A DNA stretch of 44,486 nucleotides from Clostridia bacterium UC5.1-1D2 (GCA_001304855.1 BBZN01000035.1:1-44486), one strand, 5' to 3'. Positions 17,871 through 27,811 are shown, numbered from the stretch's first letter. Notes: a model not told the origin generated them from the sequence alone. A program made the numbers and translations.

Positions 17871-20330
17871 ACTCTTAAAGGAAGATTTAAAACGCCGCAT
17901 ATGGGCGGTGGCCCTGACCTTTCTGGCATTTTTCTTTTCGCTGCCCATCGGGCTGGCTCTTGCCATGGAGAATGCTGAGAATACCAATTACAGGATGTTT
18001 AATGACTACAGGCCGTTTATCAACGACGGTTCTATGCCGGACGCCCAGTTCAGAGAAAAGCTTCTCTCTCTGAGAACCGATGTGGTGATGAGCCAGGCAG
18101 GTTTTGGAAGCGGACTTGTGGCCTTTCTGCTGATAATGACTGCAGTGGTTATCGGCGTTTCCAGCTTCTCCTATCTCCATAACAGGCAGAAGGTGGATTT
18201 CTACCACAGTATTCCGGTGAGGAGAGAGGCGCTGTTTGGCAGCCAGTTTATGGGCGGCATCCTTATAGCCGGGCTGGCCTATGGGATCAACCTGCTCCTT
18301 CTGACTGTGGTGGCTCTGGCTTACGGAGTGCCCCTGGGAAATATTGCAGGGCCTCTGGCAGGAGGCTGGGCGCTGAATATGCTGTATTTTATGCTGATGT
18401 ACGCCACAGTTGCAGTTGCCATGATGATGACCGGCCACATGGTGGTAGGAATTCTGGCAACAGGAATCTTCTTTTTCTTCCTGCCGGGGATTCTGTTCCT
18501 TCTCACGGCTTACTGTGAGACTTTCTTTGTAACTACAGCCAGGAATATGTGGAGCAACGAGTTTTCGCCTTTCTGGTGGGGGATCAAGTATCTTTCTCCC
18601 TTCAGCATATATATGGTGGCGCTTTCATGGAAACTTAAGGATCTGGGGCGCCATGTGCCGGAACTGTTCTGCTCAGTGGCGGCCCTCCTGGCCCTTATTC
18701 TTCTGGCCCTTCAGCTGTACCGGATAAGGCCCAGCGAGGCGGCCGGGAAAGCCATGGCATTTAAGCCCAGCAAGGCGCCCATACGGATGATCATGGTGAT
18801 TGGTTTTGGACTGGCGGGAGGCATATTTTTCTGGGTTCTTCAGAGCAGGCTCAAATGGGGGCTTTTCGGCGTGATAGTCTCGGTGCTTCTGTCCCACTGT
18901 ATTATAGAGATTATCTACCACTTTGATTTTAAGAAGCTTTTCGCCAATAAAATTCAGCTGGGGATCGGGCTGGCAGTTACGGTCCTTATCTTTCTCAGCT
19001 TCCGGTTCGACTGGTACGGCTATGACTCTTATATTCCGAAGGAGAGCAGCGTGGCCTCTGTGAGCCTGGATGTTGAGTCTGACCATGAGTGGAGCGATAT
19101 TCAGGTTTTTGACAGGAATGAGGAGGGTGTTATCACCATAAGTTATCCGCCTGTGTACGAATATATAGAGGATAACATGAAGCTGACGGATATGAATGCG
19201 GTGATGGCGATTGTGCAGGAGAGCAGGGACCGGACTTTGGAAGGAAGGGAATTGAGACTGGAAGGCTACCGCGATATTCAGATGTATTCGCCGTCCTCAT
19301 CCTCCTACTCGGTTATTGGCGGCGCAGACGGCCCCACCTCGGTTTTCTGGCAGGAAAGAGGAGAGAGAAAGGGAGCAGGAGAAATTTTTACTACGGTTAC
19401 AGTCTGCTATGAGATGAAAGACGGCCGAAGGATACGCCGTGAGTATCAGACGATTCCCCTCAGCGCCGTTATGGATGCCTACAGTACCGTTTACAACAGC
19501 CAGGAGTATAAAACAGGCGTTTACAGCGTCTTTGGGCAGAATCCGGCAGAGGTATGCCAGGTGCTTTACAGGGAGGCGGAGAAAACCCTGAGCGCAGACG
19601 GCGGCAGAGGGACGGCGGAGGAGATTTTGTCCGCCTACCAGGCAGATCTGATGGAGCTGGCGGTGGAAGACCGGCTGAAAGAAGTGCCTGTGGGAAGAAT
19701 CGGCTTTGTGACGGACAATGTGGTTAAGTATATGGAGCAGGAAGAGGAGGGAGAGCAGGCAGTCTATACCAGAGGCTACGGCAGGGATGGATATCAATAC
19801 AAGATGCAGGGGGAACAGCCTTCTCCTGCCAACTATATCTATTTCTGGCCTGTGTATCCGTCCTTTACACGTACGAACCGGATTCTTGAAGAACAGGGCG
19901 TTGTGCCCGGAAGTTATTTTGCGCCTGAGAATGCAGATTCTGTAATTGTTAATGTGCAGCCTTATCTGTACAGGGACGACGGTTCTTACGGGGAATTGCT
20001 CAGGGGAGAGCGCTGGAGGAGCTTCAGCGGATGAATCCCTATTACAGGGAGGACGGCTATCTGGAGATTACGAAGCAGAGCGATATAAAAGTGATGATGC
20101 AGGCTATGGCCCAGGAAGATTGCTTCAACCTGAACTATCTGTACGACTCAGGGGAAGATTTTCTCAGAGGCATGAGCTGCAGCGTAATGTTTCAGGGAGG
20201 CCGTATCCAGGACTGCATTTTTACCGGCGAAAATGTGACGCCGGAGCTGATGAAACTGTTTAAAGGCATCTCGATTGAGGAAGGTGGAACAGAGACGAAT
20301 ATTGAGATACGCAGAAGGTCCGGGCAGTGA
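17845..20330 (+). CDS. ABC permease with large C-terminal extracytoplasmic-type domain
   Basis: Start at ATG 17845 with GGAGGTGG upstream. The first ~390 residues hold about nine hydrophobic helices, including an ABC-2-like permease block (KVDFYHSIPVRREALFGSQF is the cytoplasmic signature). Residues from about 400 on form a ~420-residue domain lacking obvious membrane helices, probably outside the cell, as in Clostridia permeases of the GntR-ABC type (I believe DUF6449, not verified). It contains YSVIGGADGPTSVFW, matching the GGADGPT motif known from Na+-translocating decarboxylase beta subunits. The frame break near 20015 is probably a missing G (ALEELQRMNPYY when repaired). The transported substrate is unknown; peptide or antibiotic handling is suggested by the YtrA-type operon. 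Confidence 0.8.
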
Positions 20331-20345
20331 GCCCGGGCCTTCTGC
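20311..20345 (+). terminator. Hairpin overlapping the permease stop codon
   Basis: GCAGAAGG-t-CCGGGC pairs with GCCCGG-g-CCTTCTGC around AGTGA, which includes the stop codon. No U-run follows. Confidence 0.6.
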
Positions 20346-20423
20346 GTGCAGGGAGACGATTGCAAACCCAAGGGTTTATGCAGATTTCCCCATGACGTTT
20401 CCCTTTGTAATTGAATCAGGGCC

Positions 20424-21209
20424 TTAGAGATCCCAAAATATAGGCTTCATTTGTTCAAAGGTACAGAACTGCCGGAAACCAAGTTTATTTAAGGCTTCCC
20501 TGACTTCTGTAAAATGATCTGCCAGATGTTGCGGCTCGTGGGAATCAGAGCCCATGGTCAGGATTGTTCCGCCAAGGAGGAGATATGTTTTTAAGATGGC
20601 TCCTGAAGGCGTCAAATCCCCCAGGCCGTAGCGGAAGGAGGAGGTGTTGACCTCAATGCCCTTGCCGTCGGCAATGACTTGACGAAGTATCTTTTCTATA
20701 ATGTCCATCACAGCCTCATCGGGATAGCTGCCGTATTGGTCATAGCGTTTTATCATATCCAGATGGCCCAGAACGGAGTAATCCTTATAGGATGTTATCA
20801 CCTGCAGAATGGCCTCGTAATAGGCCCTGTGGAATTCCTCCTGGCTTTTGCCCTGTTGAAAGTCGTAATTCCAGAATTCACGGTTACCGATCTGATGATT
20901 GCTCAGAATCACAAAATCAAAGGGGTAAGTCTGAAAATCCTTCTGGAACCGGGAGATATACTCCATCTGGACGCCGAATTCAATGCCGGCTCTTATGGTC
21001 AGCCTGTTCCCGTATCTTCCCTTCAGTTTATTGATTTCCTGAAAATACGCCTTATAGTCGCAATTTAAATCCCACTTGACCCCATAGTCCACATGTTCCG
21101 TAAAGGTGATTTCATCCAGGCCCAGCTCCAGGGCTTTGGTTACCATATCTTCCATGGGGCATTCTGAATCGTCGCTGTAGTAAGTGTGCACATGATAATC
21201 TACCAACAT
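20424..21209 (-). CDS. hisK: PHP-family histidinol-phosphatase
   Basis: A 261-aa intact cytosolic metal-dependent phosphatase of the PHP superfamily, the HisK type that removes phosphate from histidinol phosphate. Metal ligands are in DYHVHTYYSDDS (N terminus), FTEHVDYG, GIEFGVQ, LSNHQIG, VLGHLDMIKRY and the late GSDSHEPQHL. The length is the family norm. It is separated from the acetyltransferase upstream on the same strand by 31 bp and may be co-transcribed with it. The only other candidate histidine gene here is hisC at 33436. PHP proteins have diverse phosphate-ester substrates, so the exact one is not certain. Confidence 0.85.
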   Translation of the reverse strand: MLVDYHVHTYYSDDSECPMEDMVTKALELGLDEITFTEHVDYGVKWDLNCDYKAYFQEINKLKGRYGNRLTIRAGIEFGVQMEYISRFQKDFQTYPFDFVILSNHQIGNREFWNYDFQQGKSQEEFHRAYYEAILQVITSYKDYSVLGHLDMIKRYDQYGSYPDEAVMDIIEKILRQVIADGKGIEVNTSSFRYGLGDLTPSGAILKTYLLLGGTILTMGSDSHEPQHLADHFTEVREALNKLGFRQFCTFEQMKPIFWDL

Positions 21210-21240
21210 TCCCTTTGATCTTCCTTTCCTTCTGTTATAA

Positions 21241-21882
21241 TTATGGCTGGCCAGTTTCCTTTGCCCAGTCCTCGATCATAGACCGGGCCTCAGGGTCCCA
21301 TTCCCTGTCTTTATAATAATACTTCCGATCCTCCTCTGTGATCTCCCGGATCACTCTGCATGGATTGCCTGCTGCGATTACAAAGCCGGGAACGTCTCTG
21401 GTAACTACGCTTCCTGCGCCGATAACTGTGTTGTTTCCGATGTGTACTCCAGGCAGGATCACCGTGTTGCCTCCAATCCACACATTGTCTCCGACGGTCA
21501 CTTCGACGCCGTATTCAAATCCGGAGTTTCTGGTGGTGGGGTGTACGGGGTGGCCTGCAGTATAGATGGCTACATTGGGAGCCAGCATACAGTTATCCCC
21601 TATGGTAACTCTGGCCACATCGATAATACAGCAGTTGTAGTTGGCAAAAAAGCCTTTACCCACATGGATGTTGCTGCCATAGTCACAGTAGAAGGGCGGA
21701 TTAACAAATGGATTGTCGGACGTTCCGAACAATTTTGATAGAATGGCAGTGATTTCATCGAATTCCCAGCGGTTTATTGTGTTGAGCCGCTGAAGAATTT
21801 TCCTGCATTGGACCTGCTGGTCCATAACAGCCTCATCTGTAATATAGGGCAGGCCGGCATTTCTTCGTTCGATGTGGTTCAT
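21241..21882 (-). CDS. Maltose/galactoside O-acetyltransferase-like hexapeptide protein
   Basis: Intact 213-aa acetyl-CoA-dependent sugar O-acetyltransferase of the left-handed beta-helix family. The N-terminal Mac-type segment (RRNAGLPYITDEAVMDQQVQCRKI) is followed by hexapeptide coils (IHVGKGFFANYNCCIID, VTIGDNCMLAPNVAIYT). The catalytic His is in AGHPVHPTTR. The C-terminal coils VTVGDNVWIGGNTVILPGV and NNTVIGAGSVVTRDVP complete the helix. It probably detoxifies non-metabolised sugars; the acceptor is unknown. It is the first gene of a minus-strand pair with the PHP phosphatase. Confidence 0.9.
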   Translation of the reverse strand: MNHIERRNAGLPYITDEAVMDQQVQCRKILQRLNTINRWEFDEITAILSKLFGTSDNPFVNPPFYCDYGSNIHVGKGFFANYNCCIIDVARVTIGDNCMLAPNVAIYTAGHPVHPTTRNSGFEYGVEVTVGDNVWIGGNTVILPGVHIGNNTVIGAGSVVTRDVPGFVIAAGNPCRVIREITEEDRKYYYKDREWDPEARSMIEDWAKETGQP

Positions 21883-21924
21883 GGTTTAAATCCTCCTCTA
21901 TGAGTGTTATTTTTAAGCAGAGTT

Positions 21925-23265
21925 TTATATCGTCAGATTTTTGAGCCAGTTATATTTTTTATAATGGCGGAAAACGGCAGGCAGTTTAATCAGTTCATCC
22001 AGATTCAGCAGAAAGTATACAACTAACACAGGAAGCCTGAATAAAAAGCCGCTGAAAGGCCAACAGGACGATAATCAGCCACATGGTGATTATATCACAA
22101 AAGAAGCCGAATTTGGTATCCCCTCCCGCACAGAATATTCCGGCAATAACGGTTGAGTTGACGGACTTTCCGATCAGGTAGTAGGAGCATATGTACAGCA
22201 TACTCTGCAGGTAATGGCGGGCCTGGGAGCTAAGGCCGCCGGAGAAGGACAGAATTACAGGCGTACAGGCTAAAAGGAGGGCGCCGGACAGCAGTCCGGC
22301 CCATAGAGAAATCCTGCAGAGCTTTTCTCCATATTCCCGGGCCAGCGCCAGATTTTTGCGGCCCAGCTCATTGCCTACCATGATGCCGCTGCCTGTGCCG
22401 ATTCCCAGGCACATACAGGCGATGAGGTTTTTCACGATATTGGCGATGGAGTTTGCTGCCACGGCGTCGTTTCCAAGGTGTCCCATGATGATGGTGAACA
22501 TGGTAAATCCGCAGCCCCAGACCAGCTCATTTGCCATAACGGGGGAGGTATAGCGGAGAAAATCCTTTGTCAGAGGGAGAGGTCCCAAAAGCAGAAGATT
22601 TCTTCGTATTCGGATGGTATCCTTTTTGACATGTTCAGCGGCCACAAAGATAAGCTCTGCCGCTCTGGATATAAGGGTGGCAAGGGCGGCCCCCTGGATT
22701 TCCAGTCTGGGCGCTCCAAAGAGGCCGAAAATCAAAACCCCATTAAGAAGGATATTGAGCAGGACGGAGACGGAGCTGTAAAGGGTGCTTCTCACGGCTT
22801 TGCCGCTGTTTTTCATGATGCACAGATAGATCTGGGAGACGCCGGTACATAAAAATGACCATCCTGCAATCCTGAGATAGGAAGCGCCCATATTTATGAG
22901 TTCTGTCTCCCTGGTAAAAATTCTCATAAGTAAAGCCGGGAAGAATGCTGCGGCCAGGAAGAATGCCAGGGAGACAGATATGGAGATTCTGAGGGCCACG
23001 GCAAGTATCTGCTCTACCGCTTCTCTGTCCCCCTTTCCCCAGTATTGCGCTGCCAGAATGGTGGCTCCTATTGTCAGGGCGGCATAGAAAAGGTTTAATA
23101 CAAATTGGATTTGAGTTGCCAGGGAAACCGCAGACAGAGAATTCTGATTCACCAGCCCAAGCATAAGCGCATCGGAGGCGCTTACCAGGCTGTCATCAAA
23201 TTCTGAAGGGCCAGGGGCAGCGCCAAAGCTATAAGCCGTTTGTAAAATAATCGGTTGAAGTTCAT
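21925..23265 (-). CDS. MATE-family efflux transporter, frameshifted at both ends
   Basis: Membrane antiporter of the MATE family (about 12 helices), exporting drugs or metabolites against Na+ or H+. Translation from 23265 (MNFNRLFYKRLIALALPLAL) meets a CCC-to-CC break near 23190, then continues LVSASDALMLGLVNQNSLSAV. A second break near 22050 restores FLFRLPVLVVYFLLNLDEL and a stop at 21925. Internal motifs include GWSFLCTGVSQIYLCIMKNSG and GIGTGSGIMVGNELG. About 447 residues, normal for MATE. It is divergent from the AraC regulator across a 370-bp region carrying tandem palindromic repeats, so control by that regulator is likely. Confidence 0.85.
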
Positions 23266-23303
23266 CGTTACCACCACTTTCTTCTGGTTGAGGGAGGGGG
23301 TTT

Positions 23304-23396
23304 ATGGTATAATGTTTACAGACATTATACCGCGCCGGTCCGGTTCCGACCGCAGGGAGGAAAAATACCCGGCCGGACCGTGAGCATCCCCCGGAG
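23304..23396. repeat. Tandem palindromic element, copy 1
   Basis: Begins ATGGTATAATG and ends CCCCCGGAG. It contains GGTATAATGT-N6-ACATTATACC (23306-23331), a perfect 10-bp-arm palindrome that places TATAAT on both strands, then CGGTCCGG paired with CCGGACCG. Confidence 0.85.
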
Positions 23397-23416
23397 GGCT
23401 GCCATGGACAGAGTAC

Positions 23417-23508
23417 ATGGTATAATGTTTACAGACATTATACCGCGCCGGTCCGGTTCCGACCGCAGGGAGGAAAACACATGGCCGGACCGTGTGCATC
23501 CCCCGGAG
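23417..23508. repeat. Tandem palindromic element, copy 2
   Basis: Nearly identical to copy 1 (palindrome arms at 23419-23428 and 23435-23444), differing only around AAAACACATG and GTGTGCATC. A fragment of a third copy (ATGGTATAAT) follows at 23511-23520. Both lie in the intergenic space between the MATE and araC-type genes. Confidence 0.85.
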
Positions 23509-23636
23509 CTATGGTATAATAATAGGGCTTAATATACCCGGTATCTAACAGAATCTTCCTCAGATTTTATAACAATCGTATTTTTATACAGAGAGAGGAA
23601 AGAAGAACATCAGCTATTTAAATAAGGAGGCGGGAA

Positions 23637-24566
23637 ATGGTAAACACGGATATTTTGAAAGACAAGTCGGAGGACGTCCATTACACTATGGGTAATCTGC
23701 CGGTATATATGTCCACTGCAGCTTTGTCGGAATACCCCAATATGAGGGCGCTGTGCCATTGGCATGAGGATATCGAGCTAATCAGAATGCTGAAGGGGAG
23801 TATGAACTATTATGTTAATGGAACCAGGATATTGCTGAATGAAAACGACTGCCTTATGGTCAACTCCCGTCAGCTGCATTACGGCTACTCGTATTACAGT
23901 ACGGACTGCCGGTTTACCTGCACTTTGTTTCATCCCCGGCTGCTGGGGATAAACGACGACCTCTTCAAACGGTATGTGCTTCCTGTAATGGAACATCCAA
24001 GCCTGGAATATCTTCATTTTGAATATAAGGACGACGGAGCTGAAGTGGCGGAGTTTTTGGATCAGCTGGTTCGGCTCAGGGAAGAGGCCGCAGCGGGATA
24101 TGAGATGGAAATGCTGTCAATCCTCTACAGGCTCTGGAACCGGATTGTAAAGCGGGTGGGAATGATTCCGGCAGTGATAGGGGAGAGAGTGGCTTCCGAT
24201 ATCAGCGCCCAAAAAAGTATGGTAACTTACATATACGGAAACTACAGGGAAAAACTAACCTTATCGGATATCGCTGCCGCCGGCAATGTATGCCGCAGTA
24301 AATGCTGCGAGATTTTTAAGCATTATTTGTTGCAGACGCCCATTGAATTTCTAAATTCCTTCCGTCTGAAGCTGAGCAGTGAACGTCTGATAAATTCGGA
24401 GGATTCCATTACGGAGATTGCGCTTTCCTGTGGGTTTAATCATCTCAGCTATTACTCGGAGCTGTTTTTTCGCAGCTATGGGTGTACGCCCAGTGAATAC
24501 AGGAAAAGGCACAGAGATTCCCGGTGGAACGGAAGGAGTGCGCAATGTGCGGGAGATATTATGTAG
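23637..24566 (+). CDS. AraC-family transcriptional regulator with cupin sensor
   Basis: Intact 309-aa regulator. Start at ATG 23637 after AAGGAGG. The N-terminal AraC-type cupin (residues about 25-150) includes ALCHWHEDIELIRMLKGSMN, a classic ligand-binding strand pair, and NENDCLMVNSRQLHYG. The C-terminal 100 residues contain two helix-turn-helix motifs: LTLSDIAAAGNVCRSKCCEIFKHY and DSITEIALSCGFNHLSYYSELF, ending GCTPSEYRKR. It is divergent from the MATE pump and overlaps the SRAP gene by 22 bp. Regulators of this build usually respond to a small sugar or drug; the ligand is unknown. Confidence 0.93.
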   Translation: MVNTDILKDKSEDVHYTMGNLPVYMSTAALSEYPNMRALCHWHEDIELIRMLKGSMNYYVNGTRILLNENDCLMVNSRQLHYGYSYYSTDCRFTCTLFHPRLLGINDDLFKRYVLPVMEHPSLEYLHFEYKDDGAEVAEFLDQLVRLREEAAAGYEMEMLSILYRLWNRIVKRVGMIPAVIGERVASDISAQKSMVTYIYGNYREKLTLSDIAAAGNVCRSKCCEIFKHYLLQTPIEFLNSFRLKLSSERLINSEDSITEIALSCGFNHLSYYSELFFRSYGCTPSEYRKRHRDSRWNGRSAQCAGDIM

Positions 24567-25129
24567 ATGAGGAGACAGCCAGGGAAATCTGGAAGATAGT
24601 GGGGAAGGTAGATGAGCAGCTTAAAATAGAAGGGCCGGGGCGTGACATACACCCCACTGAGCCGGCTCCGGTGATAGTGGGCAGGGGAGAGGGCCTGGCT
24701 ATGGCCTGGCAGCGCTGGGGATATCCCGGCTTTGCCGGAAGCAAAGTCGTTTTTAACGCCAGGGCCGAGTCTGTGATGGAGAAGCGGATGTTCCGCGAAG
24801 GCATCCGCCGTCACAGGCTGGTTGTCCCTGGCGCCTGGTTTTACGAGTGGAACCGGAACAAGGAGAAGATAACTTTCCGGAGGGAGGACTCGCCGGTGCT
24901 TTTTATGGCGGGTTTTTGCAGCAGATTTGAGGATGGAAACCGCTTCGTGATTCTCACCACCCAGGCCAACGATTCCATGAAGGGAACCCATGACAGGATG
25001 CCGCTGATTCTGGAGAAGGAACAGCTGGAAGATTGGGTGCTGGATGAAAAATCTGTGGAGCGTATTCTTGCGCAGAGACCGGCTTTGCTTGAGAAAAGGG
25101 CGGATTATGAGCAGCAGACGCTGTTTTAG
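24545..25129 (+). CDS. SRAP domain protein (HMCES/YedK family)
   Basis: Shields abasic sites in single-stranded DNA by forming a covalent thiazolidine link through Cys2. The start at ATG 24545 is chosen because the mature protein must begin M-C-G-R-Y, and it does. Other active-site elements are the Asn and Glu of FNARAES, VPGAWFYEW, and the His in GTHDRMPLIL. About 194 residues, slightly short but complete and in frame. It overlaps the end of the AraC gene by 22 bp and is therefore probably translated from the same mRNA, though no functional link between them is known. Confidence 0.92.
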   Translation: MCGRYYVDEETAREIWKIVGKVDEQLKIEGPGRDIHPTEPAPVIVGRGEGLAMAWQRWGYPGFAGSKVVFNARAESVMEKRMFREGIRRHRLVVPGAWFYEWNRNKEKITFRREDSPVLFMAGFCSRFEDGNRFVILTTQANDSMKGTHDRMPLILEKEQLEDWVLDEKSVERILAQRPALLEKRADYEQQTLF

Positions 25130-25151
25130 TGGGGGGAGGCACCGCCCATTG

Positions 25152-25297
25152 TTGGGAGAACCTTCCCAAATGAAGGGCGCGCAGCGGGCTGTGTGATTTG
25201 GTCCCGATGAGGGAGACGCAGCGGGCTGCGTTGACCGAATTGGGACCAAATATGCCGGGTCGTGAAGATGGCGGGAATGAATTGTCAAACACGCTCT
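25152..25297 (-). repeat. GAGYGTGTC-family structured element, right end, truncated
   Basis: Read on the minus strand it starts AGAGCGTGTTTGACAATT and matches the right end of the element at 39679-39839. Internal stems include ATTTGGTCCC (25196-25205) with GGGACCAAAT (25242-25251), ACGCAG/CTGCGT and TTGGGA/TCCCAA. The opposite terminus is not found. Its edge overlaps the sdaAA stop codon. Confidence 0.6.
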
Positions 25298-26226
25298 AGG
25301 ACGCGCACCCTCCGCAGGCGGAACATCCGCCGCTGCCCGGAGGCGTCCCGAATACCTGCTCGTGGAGCCTTTTGCCTGTAGGCGTGGCAGCCAGGCCGCC
25401 TTCTGCGGTTTCCTTTAAAGTGGAAGACATGGCGTCGCCTACTTTTTTCATAGTGATAATGACTTCGTCTGCCGGAATCGCGCTTTCAATGCCTGCCAGC
25501 GCCAGCTCCGCCGCCACGAAAGCGCGGCTACGCCGGAGGCGTTCCGCTTGATGCAGGGAATTTCCACAAGTCCGGCCACAGGGTCGCACACAAGTCCCAG
25601 TACATTCTTGATTGCGATGGCGACTGCATGCTCCGAAGCCTGGGGGTTCCTCCTGCCAGCTCTACGATGGCGGCGGCAGCCATGGCCGCCGCAGAACCGC
25701 ACTCTGCCTGACAGCCCCCCTGTGCTCCGGCTAAGGACGCGTTGTTGGCAATAACCATGCCTACAGCCGAGGCGGTGAAGAGAGCCATAACACAGTCGCG
25801 CTCAGAACAATGGCGGTCCTCCTCCATAGTGAGAAGGGCTGCGGGGATGATACCGCAGCTTCCGGCTGTGGGGGCGGCCACAATGCGGCCCATGGACGCA
25901 TTTAATTCAGACACGGCCAGGGCCCGGTACAGCGCGCCGGAAAGCAGGGGGCCGGTCAGGCTTTTGCCTGCTAAAGAAACCTGCTGCATCTTGTGGGCGC
26001 TGCCTCCGGTAAGTCCGCTGGTACTGCGCAGGTCTTTATGGCATCCGGGTTCGATGCATTCCCGCATTACCTGATAATTTGCTCTCATATGTTCGTACAC
26101 TTCCTCCTCCGGAAGCTCCATCTGCTCCGCCTGCTGCTTCAGTATGAGGGCGGAGATGGGAACACCGGCTTTTTCGGCCGCTGTTACAAAAGAAGCCACG
26201 GAAGAATAATTAAAATCCAATTCCAT
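25296..26226 (-). CDS. sdaAA: L-serine dehydratase, iron-sulfur-dependent, alpha subunit
   Basis: Catalytic subunit of the [4Fe-4S] L-serine deaminase converting serine to pyruvate and ammonia. Start at 26226 (MELDFNYSSVASFV) with AGGAGG 8 bp upstream. Motifs include TSGLTGGSAHKMQQ, GRIVAAPTAGSCGIIPAAL, GAQGGCQAECGSAAAMAAAA, DPVAGLVEIPCIKRN and the C-terminal GCSACGGCAS; these hold the cluster-binding cysteines. Two frame breaks, near 25645 (C-run one short) and 25520 (GG read as G), repair to about 310 residues. The stop codon TAG coincides with the terminus of a repeated element. It follows sdaAB after a 94-bp gap containing another repeat, within a deoR-sdaAB-sdaAA transcription unit. Confidence 0.93.
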
Positions 26227-26257
26227 TTGAAAACCTCCTGGTAGTAAGATGCACTCC

Positions 26258-26297
26258 CGGAATCTCAGCCCCAAAGGCAGGTGCAAGGGAGATTCCG
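26258..26297. repeat. Hairpin repeat, copy B
   Basis: CGGAATCTC pairs with GAGATTCCG; the loop contains CCCCAAAGGCAGGTGCA. It closely resembles copy A at 16505-16559. It lies in the sdaAB-sdaAA gap, but in the opposite orientation relative to transcription compared with copy A. Confidence 0.65.
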
Positions 26298-26320
26298 AGC
26301 GTTCATTAAGTAAGCTGTCC

Positions 26321-26978
26321 TTAAATCGGCTGAAGCATGGTGCTGGAGAAGATATTGGCAGAGTCTTTATAGTTTCATTCAGCTCCGGTCCAAAACTTCC
26401 GTCAATCTCAATTGTCATTACGGCCTGTCCGCCCCTCTGCTGTCTGGACAGCCGGAAATTGCAGATATTTACTCCTGCGTCCGCCATTACCTCCGTGACT
26501 GCGGCGATGGTTCCCGGAGCGTCCCGGTGGAGCACAATCAGGGTGGTGTACTGGCCTGTAATGGAAACGCCCATGCCGTTAACCTCCGTCACAAGAATAT
26601 TACCGCCTCCGATGCTGGAGGCCAGCAGCGATACGGTGCGGCCCCGGGCGTCCGTCAGGGTAACCCTGGCTGTGTTGGGGTGGGCGCCGTCTATTTCACC
26701 TTCGGTGATGGTTACCTCCAAACCCTGTTCCCGGGCCAGCTCCAGCGCTCTGCGTATGCGCCCGTCATCTGTGCTCATTCCCATAATTCCGGCAATGAGG
26801 CTTTGTCCGTACCGTGGCCCTTGTAAGTTTTGGCAAAGGAACCGTGGAGGAGAATATCCGCTTTGACGGCGGGGGAGCCTAAGAGGGCCAGCGTAATGCG
26901 GCCGATTCTGGCGGCTCCGGCTGTGTGGGAGCTGGAAGGGCCAATCATAACGGGACCTAAAATATCAAATACATTCAT
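26321..26978 (-). CDS. sdaAB: L-serine dehydratase, iron-sulfur-dependent, beta subunit
   Basis: Partner subunit of the serine deaminase. Start at 26978 (MNVFDILGPVMIGPSSSHTAG), with the family signature GPSSSHTAGAARIGRI at the N terminus. A C-terminal ACT domain (YTTLIVLHRDAPGTIAAVTEV) is expected to regulate by binding serine. A frame break near 26786 (CCC read as CC) joins HGTDKALIAGIMGMSTDDG. A second, near 26365, turns the tail into NIFSSTMLQPI and a stop at 26321; without it the frame would run through the repeat into sdaAA. About 219 residues. It lies 55 bp after the DeoR regulator on the same strand. Confidence 0.92.
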
Positions 26979-27033
26979 GGTACAATTCCTCTCTGCGTAA
27001 TCTTTTATCAATGGGCATATTATTTTCTGCCGT

Positions 27034-27811
27034 TTATACCATTATCAGCTTTGCGCTGGTTTTGCGGAACTGGCTTTCCAGCTGAGGCGGGAGTCCGGTG
27101 TCTGTGACAATGGTGTCCACCTCGTCTATGGAACAGATCTTCAGGAGGCTGGCCCTGCCGAACTTGCTGGAGTCCGCCATCACGATGGTCTTGCTGGCCA
27201 GCTTGTGAAGCTGGCTTTGGATGCGTATTTCGCTCAGCCTCTGGTCCGTACAGCCCACCACAGTCGATGCCTGTAACAGTCATAAACATAATATCAATAT
27301 GAATATTTTCCAGAATAGAAGAAAACTCATTAACCAGAGTAAACTCATCCCTGTTCAGCACCCCTCCGATCAGTATAATGGTGATTCCGGGATTGTCGGC
27401 CAGGAGCAGGGCGTTCTGGATAGAGTTGGTTACAACTGTAATGTGTTGAAACCGTTCCCTCAAAGCCAGCGCCATAATCTGGCTGGTGCTTCCGTAGTCC
27501 AGGGCTATGACCTGCCCCTCCTTAACCAATTCCGCCGCTTTCCTTGTGATAGCGCCCTTTTGGTTTAAATGTTGGGAATTACGCATTTGAAGGGAAATGT
27601 ATCCGCCAATCATATCCGGCGTATTTCCCATACTGATGGGGACTGCGCCGCCATGCACCCGGGAAAGCCTGCCCTGGGTATCCAGGTATTCCAGATCCTT
27701 GCGCACAGTTTCTGAGGAAACCCCCATGAGTTTAACAAGCTCCGCTGTGTGGACAATTCCGTCTTTTTCCAATAATTCCAGTATCTTGGCATATCTTTGC
27801 TTTGCCAGCAT
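27034..27811 (-). CDS. DeoR-family transcriptional regulator
   Basis: About 259-aa repressor. The N-terminal winged helix (MLAKQRYAKILELLEKDGIV, LVKLMGVSSETVRKDLEYLD, RVHGGAVP) is canonical DeoR. The C-terminal DeoRC sugar-phosphate-sensing domain shows GQVIALDYGSTSQIMALAL, ITVVTNSIQNAL, IILIGGVLNR and MADSSKFGR. A frame break near 27258 looks like loss of GT from a GTGTG run. It is the first gene of the unit with sdaAB and sdaAA, and divergent from the MFS transporter at 28185, so it may control either. DeoR proteins typically sense a phosphorylated sugar; none is indicated here. Confidence 0.9.

Noticed and set aside
23304..23520. CRISPR-like array.
   Set aside because: Only two repeats with a 20-bp interval and GC-rich non-spacer content; no cas genes.
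26040..26070. GGTTCGATNC-like tRNA T-loop.
   Set aside because: It lies in the sdaAA coding sequence with no cloverleaf around it; no tRNA was recognised in the window.
25528..26784. A natural SdaAB-SdaAA fusion protein of 418 residues.
   Set aside because: The linking part is translation of the hairpin repeat, and adding one C restores a normal sdaAB end at 26321 and a normal sdaAA start with AGGAGG at 26226.
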